Part shown: positions 20,545-32,371 of the stretch, piece after piece
Layout: each line of letters opens with the position of its first letter
How positions within the stretch are numbered: position 1 is the first letter of the stretch
Assembly (NCBI GenBank): GCA_026826555.1
Contig: JAKSZT010054458.1
Coordinates: 4,167,192 to 4,231,191, forward strand
Length of the DNA: 64,000 nucleotides
Direction: 5' to 3'
Source of the DNA: Tolypeutes matacus
Taxonomy: Eukaryota > Chordata > Mammalia > Cingulata > Chlamyphoridae
Notes under the pieces: model-generated
The model's database searches: none
The model's input: the letters and a program-made list of their open reading frames with translations, nothing else
Told to the model about the DNA's origin: nothing
Translations under genes and position numbers: made by a program

Positions 20545-23500
20545 AATACTGAATGTTAATGGATTAAATTCACCACTCAAGGGACACAGATTGGCAGAAT
20601 GGATAAGGAAATATGATCCATCTATGTGCTGTCTATAAGAAACCCACCTTCGACCCAGGGATTCAAGGAGGCTGAAAGTGAATGGCTGGAAAACAATTTT
20701 ACAAGCTAACAATAGACAAAAAAAGGCAGGAGTAGGTATTCTAATATCAGACATAATAGATTTTAAATGCAAAAATACTGTAAGAGACAAAGATAGACAC
20801 TATATATTAGTAAAAGGTGTAATCTCTCAAGAAGAGAGAACATTCATAAACATGTATGCACCTAAATGGGGTGCTTCATAATACATGAGGCAAACTCTGG
20901 AAAAACTAAGTGGAGAAATAAATGCCTCTACAATTATAGTGGGGGACTTTAATACACCATTATAATCATTAGAAAGAACATCTAGACAGAGAATCAATAA
21001 AGAAACAAAGACTCTGAATAATACATTGGAGGACCTGGACCTAACAGACATATACAGAACATAACACACAAATACAGCAGGATTTACATTCTTCTCAAGT
21101 GCACATGGATCATACTCCAAGATAGACCACATGCTAGACTACAGAACAACTCTCAATGAATTCAGAAAGGTTGAACTTATACAAAGTAATTTCTCTGACC
21201 ACAATGGAATGAAATTGAAAATCACTAATGGCCAGAGAACCAGATTAGGCACAAAGATATGGAAATTAAAAAACACACTCTTAGACAAACAATGGTCCAA
21301 GGAGGAAATCTCAAAAGAAATTGGTAACTACTTTGAAATTAATGAAAATGACAACACAATATATCAAAATCTATGGGATGCAGCAAAACTGTCCCTAGAG
21401 GGAAGTTTATGTCCATAAATACATATATTAAAAAAGAAGAAAGAGCTAAAATGGAAGACCTAACTGCACACTTGGAGACATTGGAAAAAAAACAACAAAC
21501 TAAACCTAAAGGAAGTAGAATGAAGGAAATAACAACGATTAGGGCAGAACTAAATGAAATAGAGAATAAGAAAGCCCTAGGAAAACAAAACAAAACAAAA
21601 CCAAAATCTGGTTCTTCAAGAAGATCAATGAAATTGACAAACACTTAGCCAGACTAACAAAGAAAAAGAGAGAACAGATGCAAATACACAAAATAAGGAA
21701 TGAGCAAGGGGATATCACTACTGACCCCACAGAAATAGAGTATCAGAAGAGGATACTTTGAAAAATTATATGCCAACAAGAATGATAATGTACAGAAAAT
21801 GGACAAATTTCTAGAAACTCACAAACAGCCTACATTGACGAAAGAAGAAACTGATGAACTCAACAGTCCAATTACAAGTAAAGAGATAGACTCAGTCATT
21901 ATAAACCTCCCAACTAAGAAGAGCCCAGAACCAGATGGCTTCACAGCTGAATTCTACCAAACATTCTGGAAAGAGCTAACGCCAATTCTGCTTAAGCTCT
22001 TCCAAAAAATAGAAGTAGAAGGAATATTGCCTATCTCATTCTATGATACCAACATTACCCTAATACCAAAACCAAACAAAGATACCACAAGAAAGGAAAA
22101 TTATAGACTAATTTCTCTAATGAACCTAGATGCTAAAATCCTCAACAAAACACTTGCTAATCACATTCAACAACGTATCAAAAGGATTATACACTATGAC
22201 CAAGTGGGTTTCATCTCTGGTATGCAAGGATGGTCCAATATAAGAAAATCAATCAATGTAATACACCACATAAACAGAGGGCAAGAAAAAAATCACATGA
22301 TCATCTCTATAGATGCAGAAAAGCATTCAACAAAATACAGCACTCTTTCCTTATAGAAAAACTGCAAAAGATAGGAATAGAAGGAAACTTTCTGAATATG
22401 ATAAAGGGTATATAGGAAAAATCCAAAGCTAACATCATCTTCAATGGTGAAATCCTAAAAGCCTTCCATCTGAAATAGGGAACAAGATAAGGATGCCCAC
22501 TATCACCACTCCTATTTAACATTGTCTTAGAAGTACTTGCTCGAGCACTGAGGCAAGAAAAATATATAAAAGGCATAAAAATTGGATAAGAAGAAGTAAA
22601 AATTTCATTATTTGTAGACGGCATGATCCTAAACTTAGAAAGCTCTGAGAAATCTACAACAAAGTTTCTAGAATGCATGAATGAGTTCAGTAATGTCGCA
22701 GTCTATAAGGTCAATGCTCAAATATCAGCAGCATTTCTGTACACTAACTATGAGCAATCTGAAGTGGAAATCAAGAAAAAAATACCATTTACAAGAGTAA
22801 CTAAAAGAATCAAATACCTAGGAATAAATTTAACTAAAGATGTAAAGGACTTATATACAGAAAACTACACAACACTGTTAAAGGAAATCAAAGAAGACTT
22901 AAATAAATGGAAGAATATTCCCTTTTCATGGATAGGAAAACTAAACATCATCCATCCTACCTAAGATGTCTATCCTACCAAAAATAATCTACAGATTTAA
23001 TGCAATCCCAATAAAAATCAACACTGTATTTTTTAAGGAACTGGAAAAACCAACTACAAAATATATTTGGAAAGGCAAGAGGCCCTTAATAGCCAAAGAC
23101 ATATTGAAAAAGAGAAATGAATGGAGGTATCACATTATTTGACTTTAAAACATACTGCAAAGCTATAGTGCTCCAAAATGCATGGTATTTGCACAAGGAT
23201 AGACATACTGACAAATGGAACCAAATTGAGAGTTCTGATATAGATCCTCACATATACAGTCATCTGATATTCAAAAAGACCACCAAGCCCACTGATTTGG
23301 GAGACAATGGCCTCTTTAACAAGTGCTGCTTGGAGAACTGGATATCCATATCCAAAAGAATGAGAGAGGAATATCATCTCACACTTTACACAAAAATCAA
23401 CTCAAGATTGATCAAAGATTTAAATATAAGAGCCAAAACCATAATGACCTTGAAAGACAATGTAGTGAAGCATCTACAGGATCTTGTAATAGGAAGTGGT

Positions 23501-23730
23501 TTCATGAACGTCACACTCAAAGCACAAGCAGCAAGAAAAAAAATAGATAAATGGGATCTGCTCAAAATTAAAAACTTCTTCACCTCAAAGGACGTTATTA
23601 AGAAAATAAAAAGGCAGCATACCCAATAGGAGAAAATATTTGGCAACCATATATCTGATAGGAGCCTAATGTCCTGCATATATATTATGAAATCATACAC
23701 CTCGAAAATAAAAAGACAAACAACCCATTT
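20545..23730 (+). pseudogene. L1 ORF2 remnant, C-terminus missing
   Basis: ORF2 encodes the endonuclease and reverse transcriptase that copy L1 RNA at the nicked target. The endonuclease runs from about 20545 (LNVNGLNSPLK) through an ETHL box with a stop in place of the residue before it, GDFN at 20942-20953 and SNFSDHNGMK near 21190. The linker is at 21373-21648. The RT part is best kept at 21799-22356 (185 residues, with [14 protein letters not shown] and NYRLISLMN). The FADD catalytic box reads FVDG at 22611-22622, so its second Asp is lost. The thumb and following region continue at 22623-23629 ([29 protein letters not shown]). Similarity ends at about 23730, some 200 residues short of the usual end of ORF2 with its cysteine motif. 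Confidence 0.9.
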
Positions 23731-24556
23731 AGGTATTAGGTTGAAAGTGCAGGAGTGGGAGTGCTGTCATGGCAATATCACAAAGTAGTGCCACTGGTTT
23801 AGGGTGTAAGTTGGGGGGGCATTCAAGATGGGGCACATCTGGAGTAGACTTCTAGGGAGTGTGTGAATGTTCATCCTGACATAATGTGTTGTGTCGGGGA
23901 GAGGACACCCACATGGTGAGTGGGAAGTAGATGGACCGCCATCTTTGGGAGGACCAATTCACCCAGAAACAGACAAGTGGGTGTCTCTTAGGAGCAAGGG
24001 TGGATCCTAACAGGGGAAGATAATCAGTGTATCAAGACTTCTTGTTGCATGTAACTATGAATCTTGTCATCCAATGAGTCAAGACAGGGGGGAGTGTCAT
24101 ATGCCCCAGAGTGATGGGGAAGAAGGAACAGAAAAGATCACACAAGTGGTATTTTTTGGTCAGGGGAATGTTTTTCATTACCTTACAGTAATGTATGCAG
24201 GACATGGTAAATATCATCAAAAATTATTAAACTGTACCATCTACATTGTAAATTAAACTGTTAACCATTGACAATGTTTAGTAGCTATGTTTCACTATCT
24301 GTATAACAGTTATTACAATACTTCCATCCACATAAAAAAAGGTTTTAATATGGGGTGAGAAAAGGGGGAGGAGGTTGGGTATATGAGAGTCTCTAGTATT
24401 CTGTGTGACTTTGCTGTGACCTAAAACTTCTTCGAAAATCAAATGAAAATTTGTGAGACACTGGAGAGTGAGAGGGGGCAGGTGCCACAGTACAGACTGG
24501 ACACCTGATAATGCAGTGATAAAAGGAAAAATGTTAAGTAAATTTTTAAACAATTT
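23731..24556 (+). other. Unassigned block inside the L1
   Basis: L1 ORF2 similarity stops at about 23730 and the shared L1 3' UTR is recognisable only further on. This block is GC-richer in its first half and matches nothing else in the window. Its end, ATGGGGTGAGAAAAGGGGG with TGTGACCTAAAACTTCTTC, has the look of a retroposon 3' end. It may be an alternative L1 3' UTR, a captured transcript or a later insertion. I cannot decide. Confidence 0.4.
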
Positions 24557-26334
24557 TTCTGTTTTTTTTTTCCCTTTTTTTTGAATATCCCAATCCTTTA
24601 ATTTTATTTTGTTTCTAGTGCTTGTCTTTTACGTTTCCATGTATTTTCTCTCTTATATTTAAATTTATCTTTATTATTTCATTTTCCTATTAAGTGTATG
24701 CGGCTATTATATGGGCTTCATCTTCAATGAAGGTTTGGATCACAGAAGGGTTTTAGAGGGGGCAGGAGAAGATCATTGGTGAGGGGTGTCTGGGATTGGG
24801 GTCTCATGGGAAAAAGTTCACCTGAATATACATGAAAGATATATAAAATTGTTCAAATGATCAAGGGATGGGGCGTGGTCACAGTGGTTAGACAATCATT
24901 CAGTAAATGAGGGAATACTGAATTCTCAGCCTGGAGAGCTCTGCCACATTCTTAAAGGGAGCAGAAACAGTCCCCTGAGTGCAGTGGCAGTGTCTGGCAA
25001 AGGAGGAGGTTCACTGATGGGTTCTTGTTATTGATGACTAGCCTTATGAGTCTTTGCTCTTGTAATTGAAACTTAGCCTACTATTATGGGGTGCCTAAGG
25101 GTTGCCACCTTAGAGCCTCCTTGTTGCTCTAATGTGGTCTCTCTCTAAGCCAAACTCAGCATATGAACGCATTACCCTCCCCCTATTGTGGGACATGACT
25201 TCCGGGGATGATCCTCCCTGGCAATGAGGGATTAATACCAAGTGCTAACTGGCAATACAACTGGAAAGAGACCTTGAATAAAAGCGGGAAAAGGTAAAGA
25301 CAAATTAGTTCATGTGGCTAAGAGACTTCAAAGAGAGTCGGGAGGTCATCCCAGAGGTAACGCTTACGCACACCTCAGTAGGATCTCATAGAACACCAAA
25401 GTGGATATCATCCCACACAGAAGGACTCCTGAGGGCTCTGGAGACACCCAGGTCCTATATAAGGGGGGATAGCTCCAGAGAGTGATGCCTTATCAGGGGG
25501 CTGTACTTTGGAATCTGTGCTCCTGAGCGTGACAGAGTTGGACTCAAATAAGTCCTCCCTGTACATGGTCCATTAGTCCCTTCTATTCAAACCTATATGT
25601 GATGCCGGAGTTTGTAAGTGCCCAGAGACTGGAGCCTCTGGCCTGCCCATGTGCCAGCCGTACCTGGAATCTTTGTGGACCTGCAACTCCTACTCTACAG
25701 CTCAATGGACTCACCCAAGTCATCTTGTGAGGAGATGATAATGGACAACAGCCATCCCAGGGAATGGAGAGAGCCTGCGGCTGCAGGCAGAATAATCCCA
25801 TCCACCATATCCATGGAATATAGGCACCCTCTCACTTGGAGGTAGAGTGGACATCACCATCCCAGACTCCTCAGGATTGGGAGAAGAGCTATTGACTATA
25901 GTGTACTTACTGATATTCTCTTGTAGACATATTGCGATTCAAGCAATGAAAGAAATTACAACATTGATGTGGAGCCAGTGGCCACGGGACACTTTCGGGG
26001 TAGGGAACGGAAAAGCAGTTGTAATACAGGGGCTTTTTCGGGACTAAACAATTATCCGAAGTGACATTACAATGACAGATAAAGGCCATTTTACATCAGC
26101 ATACAACATGCAGAACTGTGTGGGAGACAGTGTGGTCTACAATGTGAACTATGGTCTATGCTTAATGGCAAAGCCGTAGGATGTGCATATCCATTGTAGG
26201 TGATGTGCCACACTGATGAAAAATGTTTATGTGGGATGTTATGGGAAGTGTGGGAGGTGGGGAAGAATGGAATCCTTGTAATTTTTGTGTAACATTTATG
26301 TAATCTAAGCATCTTTCAAAATATAAAAAACAAA

Positions 26335-26335
<1 letters not shown>
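24557..26335 (+). other. Long L1 3' UTR
   Basis: From about 24880 the sequence matches, in reverse, 11971-13464 and 56036-57540. Landmarks are CTAAGCCAAACTCAGC (25147), GGGACATGACTTCCGGGG (25190) and GACTCCTGAGGGCTCTGG (25424). The open frames of 60-84 residues here are chance. Part of the first 320 bases could belong to the preceding unassigned block. Confidence 0.75.
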
Positions 26336-26382
<47 letters not shown>

Positions 26383-26384
26383 AT
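26336..26384 (+). repeat. AAAT tail of the L1
   Basis: Twelve AAAT units close the L1, in place of a plain poly(A). Confidence 0.9.
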
Positions 26385-26485
26385 GGAAGGACATTCTTGT
26401 TCATGGATTTGAAGACTAAATATCATTAAGATGTCAATTCTACCCAAACTGATTTACAGATTCAATGCAATCCCAATAAAAATCC

Positions 26486-26517
<32 letters not shown>
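26385..26517 (+). mobile_element. L1 ORF2 scrap with its own poly(A)
   Basis: About 108 bases match L1 ORF2 around 22910-23020 (GGAAGGACATTC..., then ACAGATTCAATGCAATCCC) and are followed directly by 25 A residues (26493-26517). AATAAA lies at 26475-26480, twelve bases before the A run. In the full L1 the same place continues with ORF2 coding. The simplest reading is insertion of an L1 RNA cut and polyadenylated too early. Confidence 0.75.
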
Positions 26518-27059
26518 GGAGTTAATGATTCTACACATTATCTATTTTAGAATGTATGATGATGGTTTCTGCCACAAATTTAAATATTTATACCTTATTT
26601 TTCATCTCCAGATACCAAATTGTTGTTTGCTGATTTAAGGATCCTTAATAAAGATATCAAAAGTTTAATCAATGTATAAAATATGGTCAAACTTTGTAGT
26701 TAACTGAATGTGTCTTAAGTAGTGAATGCTCCTAGTATGCTGAAGGTAAGCCTATATCTCAGCAAAAAGCCAACTCAATGGGAGTACAATTAGAAAATTT
26801 AGAAAATATTTTATAAATTATTTTTGAAATTCCAACGTACTAAGAAATTGGGGGATTCAAAATCCTGGGGAGAAGGAAATACAGGTGTGAGCCCAGAATT
26901 AGTAGCTATGTTTTGCCTCTGGTTTTAAAAGAAGCTGAGCAGTTGAGACGCTCAGTTACAAAAAAGCTATATAGGAAATAGATACTGTGGTGAATATAAG
27001 CACAATTTTAACCAGCGTCATAGGTCTCTACTTAACTCCAAAAATATTTAAAACAGAAA
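26518..27059. other. Unique AT-rich DNA
   Basis: No gene or repeat recognised. Confidence 0.45.
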
Positions 27060-27283
27060 TTAACATCTACAATGTAAATTATAATCCATGCTTAGTGGCA
27101 ATGTTCCAAATTGTTTTCATCAATTGTAATGAATGTACCGCACTAATGAAGGATGTTTTTAATGTGGAAAAATGTGGGAGGTGTAGGGAGTGGAGCATAT
27201 GGGAATCCCCTATATTTTTATGTAATATTTATGTACTCTAAACATATATTTTTAAATAAATAATATATTTTTAAAAATCTTAT
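27060..27283 (+). mobile_element. L1 3' end fragment, forward
   Basis: It matches the last 200 bases of the L1 3' UTR (AATCCATGCTTAGTGGCAAT, GAATGTACCGCACTAATGAAGG, GTGGGAGG) and ends in an A/T-rich tail. It is a strongly 5'-truncated insertion. Confidence 0.82.
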
Positions 27284-27849
27284 TTCAATTTGACATGTAA
27301 AAATCTTATGAAGATTAATTCACTTGATGAAAGTGACATAATGAGCTAGAGAAAGTCAAGCTCTCAATGAGAATCAGAGATCAACTATGGAAAAGATAGG
27401 CTAAAAGACCAGGTTTTGAAGCACAGATAGAATTGGGATATTTGAAAAGGAAAGCAAATTCAGAATCCTACCTCTTTTCCAGGCCAAGGTATATTTCCAT
27501 TTGTGGTTAAAATCTTTCAATCCAAAATAGATTAGGTATAAACACAAAGTTTGTTTCATTTCACCTTACATTTACTATTTTTTTAATAATACAGGGTAGA
27601 ATAAGAGTCTATTGGGACAAGCTATAGACAATGAAATTTGACATTATTGTAGCATGGATGAGTAATAATGCAAAGTCAAAAACTACATTGTTCCTGAGTC
27701 TATTTAACACTAAACTGTACATGTGAGCTGCAATACCCACTACATAGGAAAAGCTACAAGGAATTTTATCCTTGAAAATCTCATGTATTTGCTATGTTCC
27801 AAATATGATTATTTCTGTGTGTATTACAAGTCATTGCTAGAATAAGGAA
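27284..27849. other. Unique DNA
   Basis: No gene or repeat recognised. Confidence 0.45.
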
Positions 27850-28245
27850 AGCCAAGGATTTATTCATATTTTTATCATATCTCATTACTCTATCAAGACA
27901 GCACTAAGTCTCTCCCCAACCTTATCACAACTTGTCTTATTGCTTTCCCAGACTACACATAGTAAAGACTTTATCTTTTATTATTTTTCTTTTATTGATT
28001 AACTGACCTATTGTAGATATATTGTTTATTTAAATGATGAATATTTTAAATTTTATGTGTTAGCATATATATGTCATTGACTTTATAGGTATGTGCGTTA
28101 TTTCATTTTATATCTTAATAAATTCTAAACTCCTCAAAGAAAGAAAAAATACCTTCTAGTTTCTTTGCAATTCTTTAGGCTATCTAACACCTCAGCATCA
28201 TTCTAACACTCTGGGTTTTCAGTAAATATTTCTAAGTTAACACCA
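27850..28245 (+). repeat. Possible L2 fragment
   Basis: The string order (CTCATTACTC..., AATTCTAAACTCCTCAAAG, CAGCATCATTC, TCAGTAAATATTTCT) is that of an old L2 3' end, but divergence is high. Confidence 0.4.
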
Positions 28246-28790
28246 TGTCCTAGTAGTTTATATTTGTTCTAGTTCATGAGAGAAAATTCTCTTATTTGTA
28301 CTGTTAACCACAGTCCATCATCCACCATGAGGTTCAACTATGTTATATGGTCTCATATCTTTGTGCTATCTGTCCAAAGTGTACACTCAGTGGCTCTCAG
28401 TTTCATCACAGAGTTGTGCTGTGATCACTGCAGTCAATTTTAGAACAATTTCATTGCTCCAAAAGGAAAAATCCAATACTCCCTTATTGTTTACCTTTAG
28501 CATTGATAGAGTACCTTCTTTGCCATTGATGCAAAATATTACAATAATATTTTTAACTACAGTCTATAATTTACATTATTTGTATTTTCCCATATATCAC
28601 CATATTCTTTATATCATGTAACAGTGATGAACATTTGTTCTAAATCATAGAAGATTCTTATTTTTTACTATTAATAGCAATCCTCATCCACCACCGAGAT
28701 CACTATGGTATACAGTTCCTAGGTTATACTCTAGTTTTCTTCCAATTGACATTTAGTCTTTTTACTTTTAAAACACACTCTTGAACCCAT
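28246..28790 (-). mobile_element. Old L1 3' UTR fragment, reversed
   Basis: It holds reversed L1 3' UTR features such as the phrase CAGAGTTGTGCTGTGATCAC and the non-coding block that follows, like 52680-52990. It is quite diverged. Confidence 0.5.
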
Positions 28791-29119
28791 CAAAATTAAA
28801 AAGTTAATCATTTCTTTGTATCTTCTTCTTGATCAATGCAATGAGATATTGGATTCTCTGTTTCTTATTGCTATTGCTTTCATGTTATTGTTACGTAGAA
28901 CTTTAAATCCAGATTCTTTTTAAGTTCCTTACAATGTTTTTACAGTCAATGCTTATTTTCACAATCAAAGCATGAATAATTCCTTTTTTGTAATTCCAGT
29001 TCTCATGTTACTAAAGTTTATCATTTTTATGTTTCTCAGTAATGTTCTGTTACATGAGAGAAAAAATAATATTTCACCTTGTTGAATTGCTGACATTTTT
29101 TATCTCTCTCATTCAGCAG
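28791..29119. other. Unassigned AT-rich DNA
   Basis: No gene and no firm repeat match. Confidence 0.4.
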
Positions 29120-29615
29120 CTTTGACTAGACCATCAATACACAGGGCCAGAGACTCTGCATAAATCCTTTGGCCCTTGCCTTGCTGCCAGTTTCCTGTTT
29201 GACCCACTTTCCTACCAAGGCCCCTTCTAATTCCATTCCAACCCTAAAGGAGTCCTGGCTATTTCCTGAACAAGCCAAGCACGTTTACTTCCCAGGGATT
29301 TGCACTTGTTAAAAACATTCTTCCTCCAAATATGCACATGGCTTACTCTCCTATTGGTTTCAAATATCTGCTGAAATGTCTCATTACCTGATACCTAATT
29401 TAATATTGTACCCACCTCATTACAAATTTACTTCATAACATTTTCATTCATATTTTCACATATATTTGTATTGTTGTCTCACACCAAAAGAACTTATGCC
29501 TCAATAGAGTAGAAAAATTGGCTTGCTAACTAATGTATCTTGAGTGATTAGAACAGTGCACAATACACAGTAAGGGCTCAATAAATATTATTTAGTGAAT
29601 ACATGAATCTGAAAG
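29120..29615 (+). repeat. L2 element 3' end
   Basis: The pattern CTGCTGAAATGTCTCATTACC, then TTGTATTGTTGTCTC and the end AGAACAGTGCACAATACAC...GGGCTCAATAAATATT, is the hallmark of the L2 3' end. Confidence 0.75.
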
Positions 29616-29655
29616 AACTCTAATAACAAAATTCAGGGCAGAAGCTAACAACTTC

Positions 29656-29990
29656 TGTAAGGGTTAAGACTCGGGTAGCAAACTGCGAGGGTTAAGACTT
29701 GGGCAGCAGTCCAAGTGCTCAGGCAGCGGCTCAACTGTTTTATCAGCTATTAGTTGATAAAGTCCTTGGCCCAGCACACACAGTCTCTGGGCACATCAGA
29801 AATGATTCTGAGGAGTTGCATTTTGTGTTCCTTCTGTGTAACATCTGAGTAATAACAGTATTGTCTGAATAACCCTGCAAATAAAGAAGGGCAGAGTGTG
29901 CCTGTATGTCTAAGGAGACCGTGGCTATACCAGTATAAACAAATATCCCTCTCTGCCTAGAGTCTTTTTTCTGCCTCCCTCCCTTGTGGG
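29656..29990 (+). repeat. 5' LTR of the second ERV kind
   Basis: It starts TGTAAGGGTTAAGACT. A short unit (GGGTTAAGACT...GGGCAGCA) is repeated at 29660 and 29690. A polyadenylation signal AATAAA lies at 29880-29885. The right boundary is uncertain. Confidence 0.6.
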
Positions 29991-30099
29991 CTCCCAAGGT
30001 GGACTCAGTGGACAAAGGGCATAGTCGGCAGGACTTGACCTGTTCTCCCACCACTCCCCTGGCTGAGAAGGCAGGAAGCACGGACCCTGGGTTGTCCCC

Positions 30100-30410
30100 G
30101 ATGTGTGTGTGGGCTGGTGTAGCCAAGTGGTTATCTCGGTGGTGCAGGTGTCCAAATGTGACACTGATGACCCTGCAGAGCTGCTAGGTGTCCTGCAGCA
30201 GGCCCATTCGGCTATAGGGGAAATGAAGCTCCACACTGCTACCACGTGGGTGGGATGGGTGTTCCTGTCTCTGTTACAAGACACAACCCAAGAAATGTTG
30301 AAAAAAACCAGCCACTTGCTTGAACAGGAGAGGAAAATGGACCAGTTGCAGGAGCAACTGCAACAGTCATATGCAGCTGGAGTGCCGAGACGTGTCGGTT
30401 GGCAGTAGTT
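30100..30410 (+). pseudogene. Gag-like coiled coil of the second ERV kind
   Basis: An open piece of 101 residues (30103-30408) has a part around residues 26-95 rich in Leu, Gln, Glu and Lys, with LLEQERKMDQLQEQLQQ forming a likely coiled coil. N-terminal retroviral Gag of ERV-L and spuma type often has such helices. It lies between the LTR and the RT, where gag belongs. I see no capsid homology motif, so the call rests on place and helix pattern. The stop at 30406-30408 ends it and the following 500 bases show no clear protein. Confidence 0.45.
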
Positions 30411-31001
30411 CAGATAAGGAAGAAGTGACACCCATCCCACAATCTCATCTGGTCGTGATGCAAAAGATGAAGCACAATCAGGACATAGGGCAAGGGAGGC
30501 CCCTGTGGGGCAGGCCCATGCAGTCTACACACCGTGTACTATCCCTGTACACAGGCAGAACTAGTTGAATTGGGACAGCAGTTTCTGCAGAAGCCATGAG
30601 AGCCCATAACTACATGGTTGTTCTGGCTGTGAGATGCTAGGGTGGATAGCATTTTGTGTTCTAGAACAGAGATTAATTGGCGTCCCTCACAAGCCATCTG
30701 CTGTTGAGACAGAGAGTGTTGAATGCCCAGCGCCATGCTCAAGGAAATCCCAGCTATTCCCTGTTGGAATGGTTTCAGACTGTGATCCACTCTATGTGGT
30801 GGGATCCTGGTGAGTTACCAGATGCAGTGAACTGATGGGCAACCTATGCCAACTTAGTGCAAGTGCTCTGGGAAATGGACGTGCACAGTGCTATCTTTGA
30901 CATCAATGATGAGGGACCCAATGCCAGGAAGTTCACGAGTCAGATGAAGAACCTGCTTGTGCAGCACTGCCCCCTTGAGGAAACAGCCATGATAGCTAGT
31001 C

Positions 31002-31628
31002 TTGGCAAGGCAGAGAGCCAATGGGCCAAGCGGTGACAGGGGGAAACACATTCCTGTTGTGTTGTCTGAACCCCACAGGACAATGACCATAAAACAGGAC
31101 CATTGTCCAGGAAGACATGAAGAAATATCAGCAACTATTAAAGAGCTGGTCAAGGTACAAATCCTCCATGAGGCCTGGAACCCATTTAATGCTCTGGTGT
31201 GGCCCATACACAAGCCCAATGGAACGTGGAGTATGATTGTTGACTATCACGAGCTCAAAAAAGTGGCTCCTCCTTTACATGCAGCTGTGCCTTCTATTCT
31301 TGACGTAATGCCTACTTTGACTTTAATACTGGGAACTTATCATTTTGTTTTGGATTTGGCAAATGTCTTCTTTTTCATTGCTATTGCTGATGAAGTACAG
31401 GATCAGTTTGCCTTCACATGGGAAGGTCGACAGTGGACTTTTACTGTATTGTTTATGGGCTATGTTCACAGCCCCACCAATTGTCATGGTTTAGTGGCTA
31501 GAGACCTAGGAAAGTGGCAACATGTCGATACTCTTCAGGTGTTTCATTACATTCATGATGTAATGCTAAACTCTGATTCTCTTGCAGATTTGGAGTCAAC
31601 TATGGAGAGAAGTGCAAAAGCACTATAG
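31002..31628 (+). pseudogene. RT domain of the second ERV kind, catalytic Asp lost
   Basis: A 208-residue open piece is the longest retroviral frame in the window. The order is a fingers part (ALVWPIHKPNGTWSMIVDYHELKK, quoted here only as the segment near residues 64-87), a palm strand FVLDLANVFFFIAI, then DQFAFTWEGRQWTFTVLF, and the catalytic box, which reads YIHD at 31548-31559 (residues 183-186). The first Asp of YxDD is replaced by His, so polymerisation would fail. The metal-binding Asp of VLDLAN is still there. It reverse-transcribed the viral RNA in its time. The first 25 residues may be out of the original frame. The fit is to ERV-L-like class III RT. Confidence 0.8.
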
Positions 31629-32371
31629 TCTCATAGAGTAGTAATTAGCAGCCATGTGCACTGCCATGCAAAGCACTGAGACCATAACCTAGGAAGCCCC
31701 AGTAGAGATATTCACCACATACCCCATAAAGGGGTGGGTGCAAAAGTAGATCACCCAGCCATGAAGTGGCATGGCCCAGAGGACAACACTGGTCAAGTGG
31801 GGGGCCTATTTGGAACAGAGAAGCACATTTGCTTCCAGTCCACTGAGTAAAAAGTTGCTACAAGTTTTAGGTCCCTTGACATATGCTGGGACACTGGACC
31901 CAGAAACCCCCTTGCAAGTCCCCACTAGGAAAGTTTCCCTGTGAAAAGCCAGGGTAGGTAACCTGCCTAAGCAGGCATGGCATACTGATAAGCCAGCTGA
32001 GGACAGGAGGCTCAATGGACTGCCGTAGCGGTGTGCCTTCTAACTGATACCATTTGGTATGAATTAGGGTTTGGTCAAAGCAAACAATGGGCTGAATTGA
32101 GCATCATGTGGCTCGTAGTGGGCCATGAAGTTGGCCCCTTAGTGATATGTACCAACAGTTGGGCAGTATTTAAAGGTCTTACTCTGTGGTTGCCAGAATG
32201 GAAGCACACGGATTGGTCAGTAGCCCATAAACCCCTGTGGGGACAGTCCATGTGGGAAAACCTATGAGGATGGGAGTTGTCTAAAAAAGTGATAGTGTAC
32301 CATGTAGCTGCTTACGGTCCTCTTTTGCATCCAGGTAAGGATGAAGTGAATCAGTTGACCTAGCTTACTCT
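31629..32371 (+). pseudogene. Decayed RNase H region of the second ERV kind
   Basis: Between RT and integrase the coding is broken by many stops. One frame near 31975-32000 reads WHTDKPAEDRR, which could descend from the TDG-S motif of RNase H, and a GLVKANNGLN-like strand follows at 32070. Near 32300 a VAAYGPLLHPGKDE frame could be the beginning of integrase. These are weak resemblances, supported mostly by position. Confidence 0.4.

Larger units (their letters stand above)
17851..26384 (+). mobile_element. Long forward L1, 5' UTR to tail
   Basis: It starts GGAGGGGGCAAGATGGC, the typical L1 5' start, and ends in an AAAT repeat. The order is 5' UTR (17851-19522), ORF1 (19523-20447), ORF2 (20545-23730, lacking its C-terminus), an unassigned block (23731-24556), 3' UTR (24557-26335) and tail (26336-26384). 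At 8.5 kb it is longer than a usual L1 because of the unassigned block and the long 3' UTR. Both genes carry stops, and the RT catalytic box is mutated, so it cannot move by itself. Confidence 0.85.

Noticed and set aside
21799..22356. A 185-residue host gene
   Set aside because: It is the RT part of L1 ORF2, in order with endonuclease and later pieces.
30112..30160. A tRNA-like A box (TAGCCAAGTGGTTA)
   Set aside because: No B box or cloverleaf follows, and the place is inside an ERV gag-like frame.
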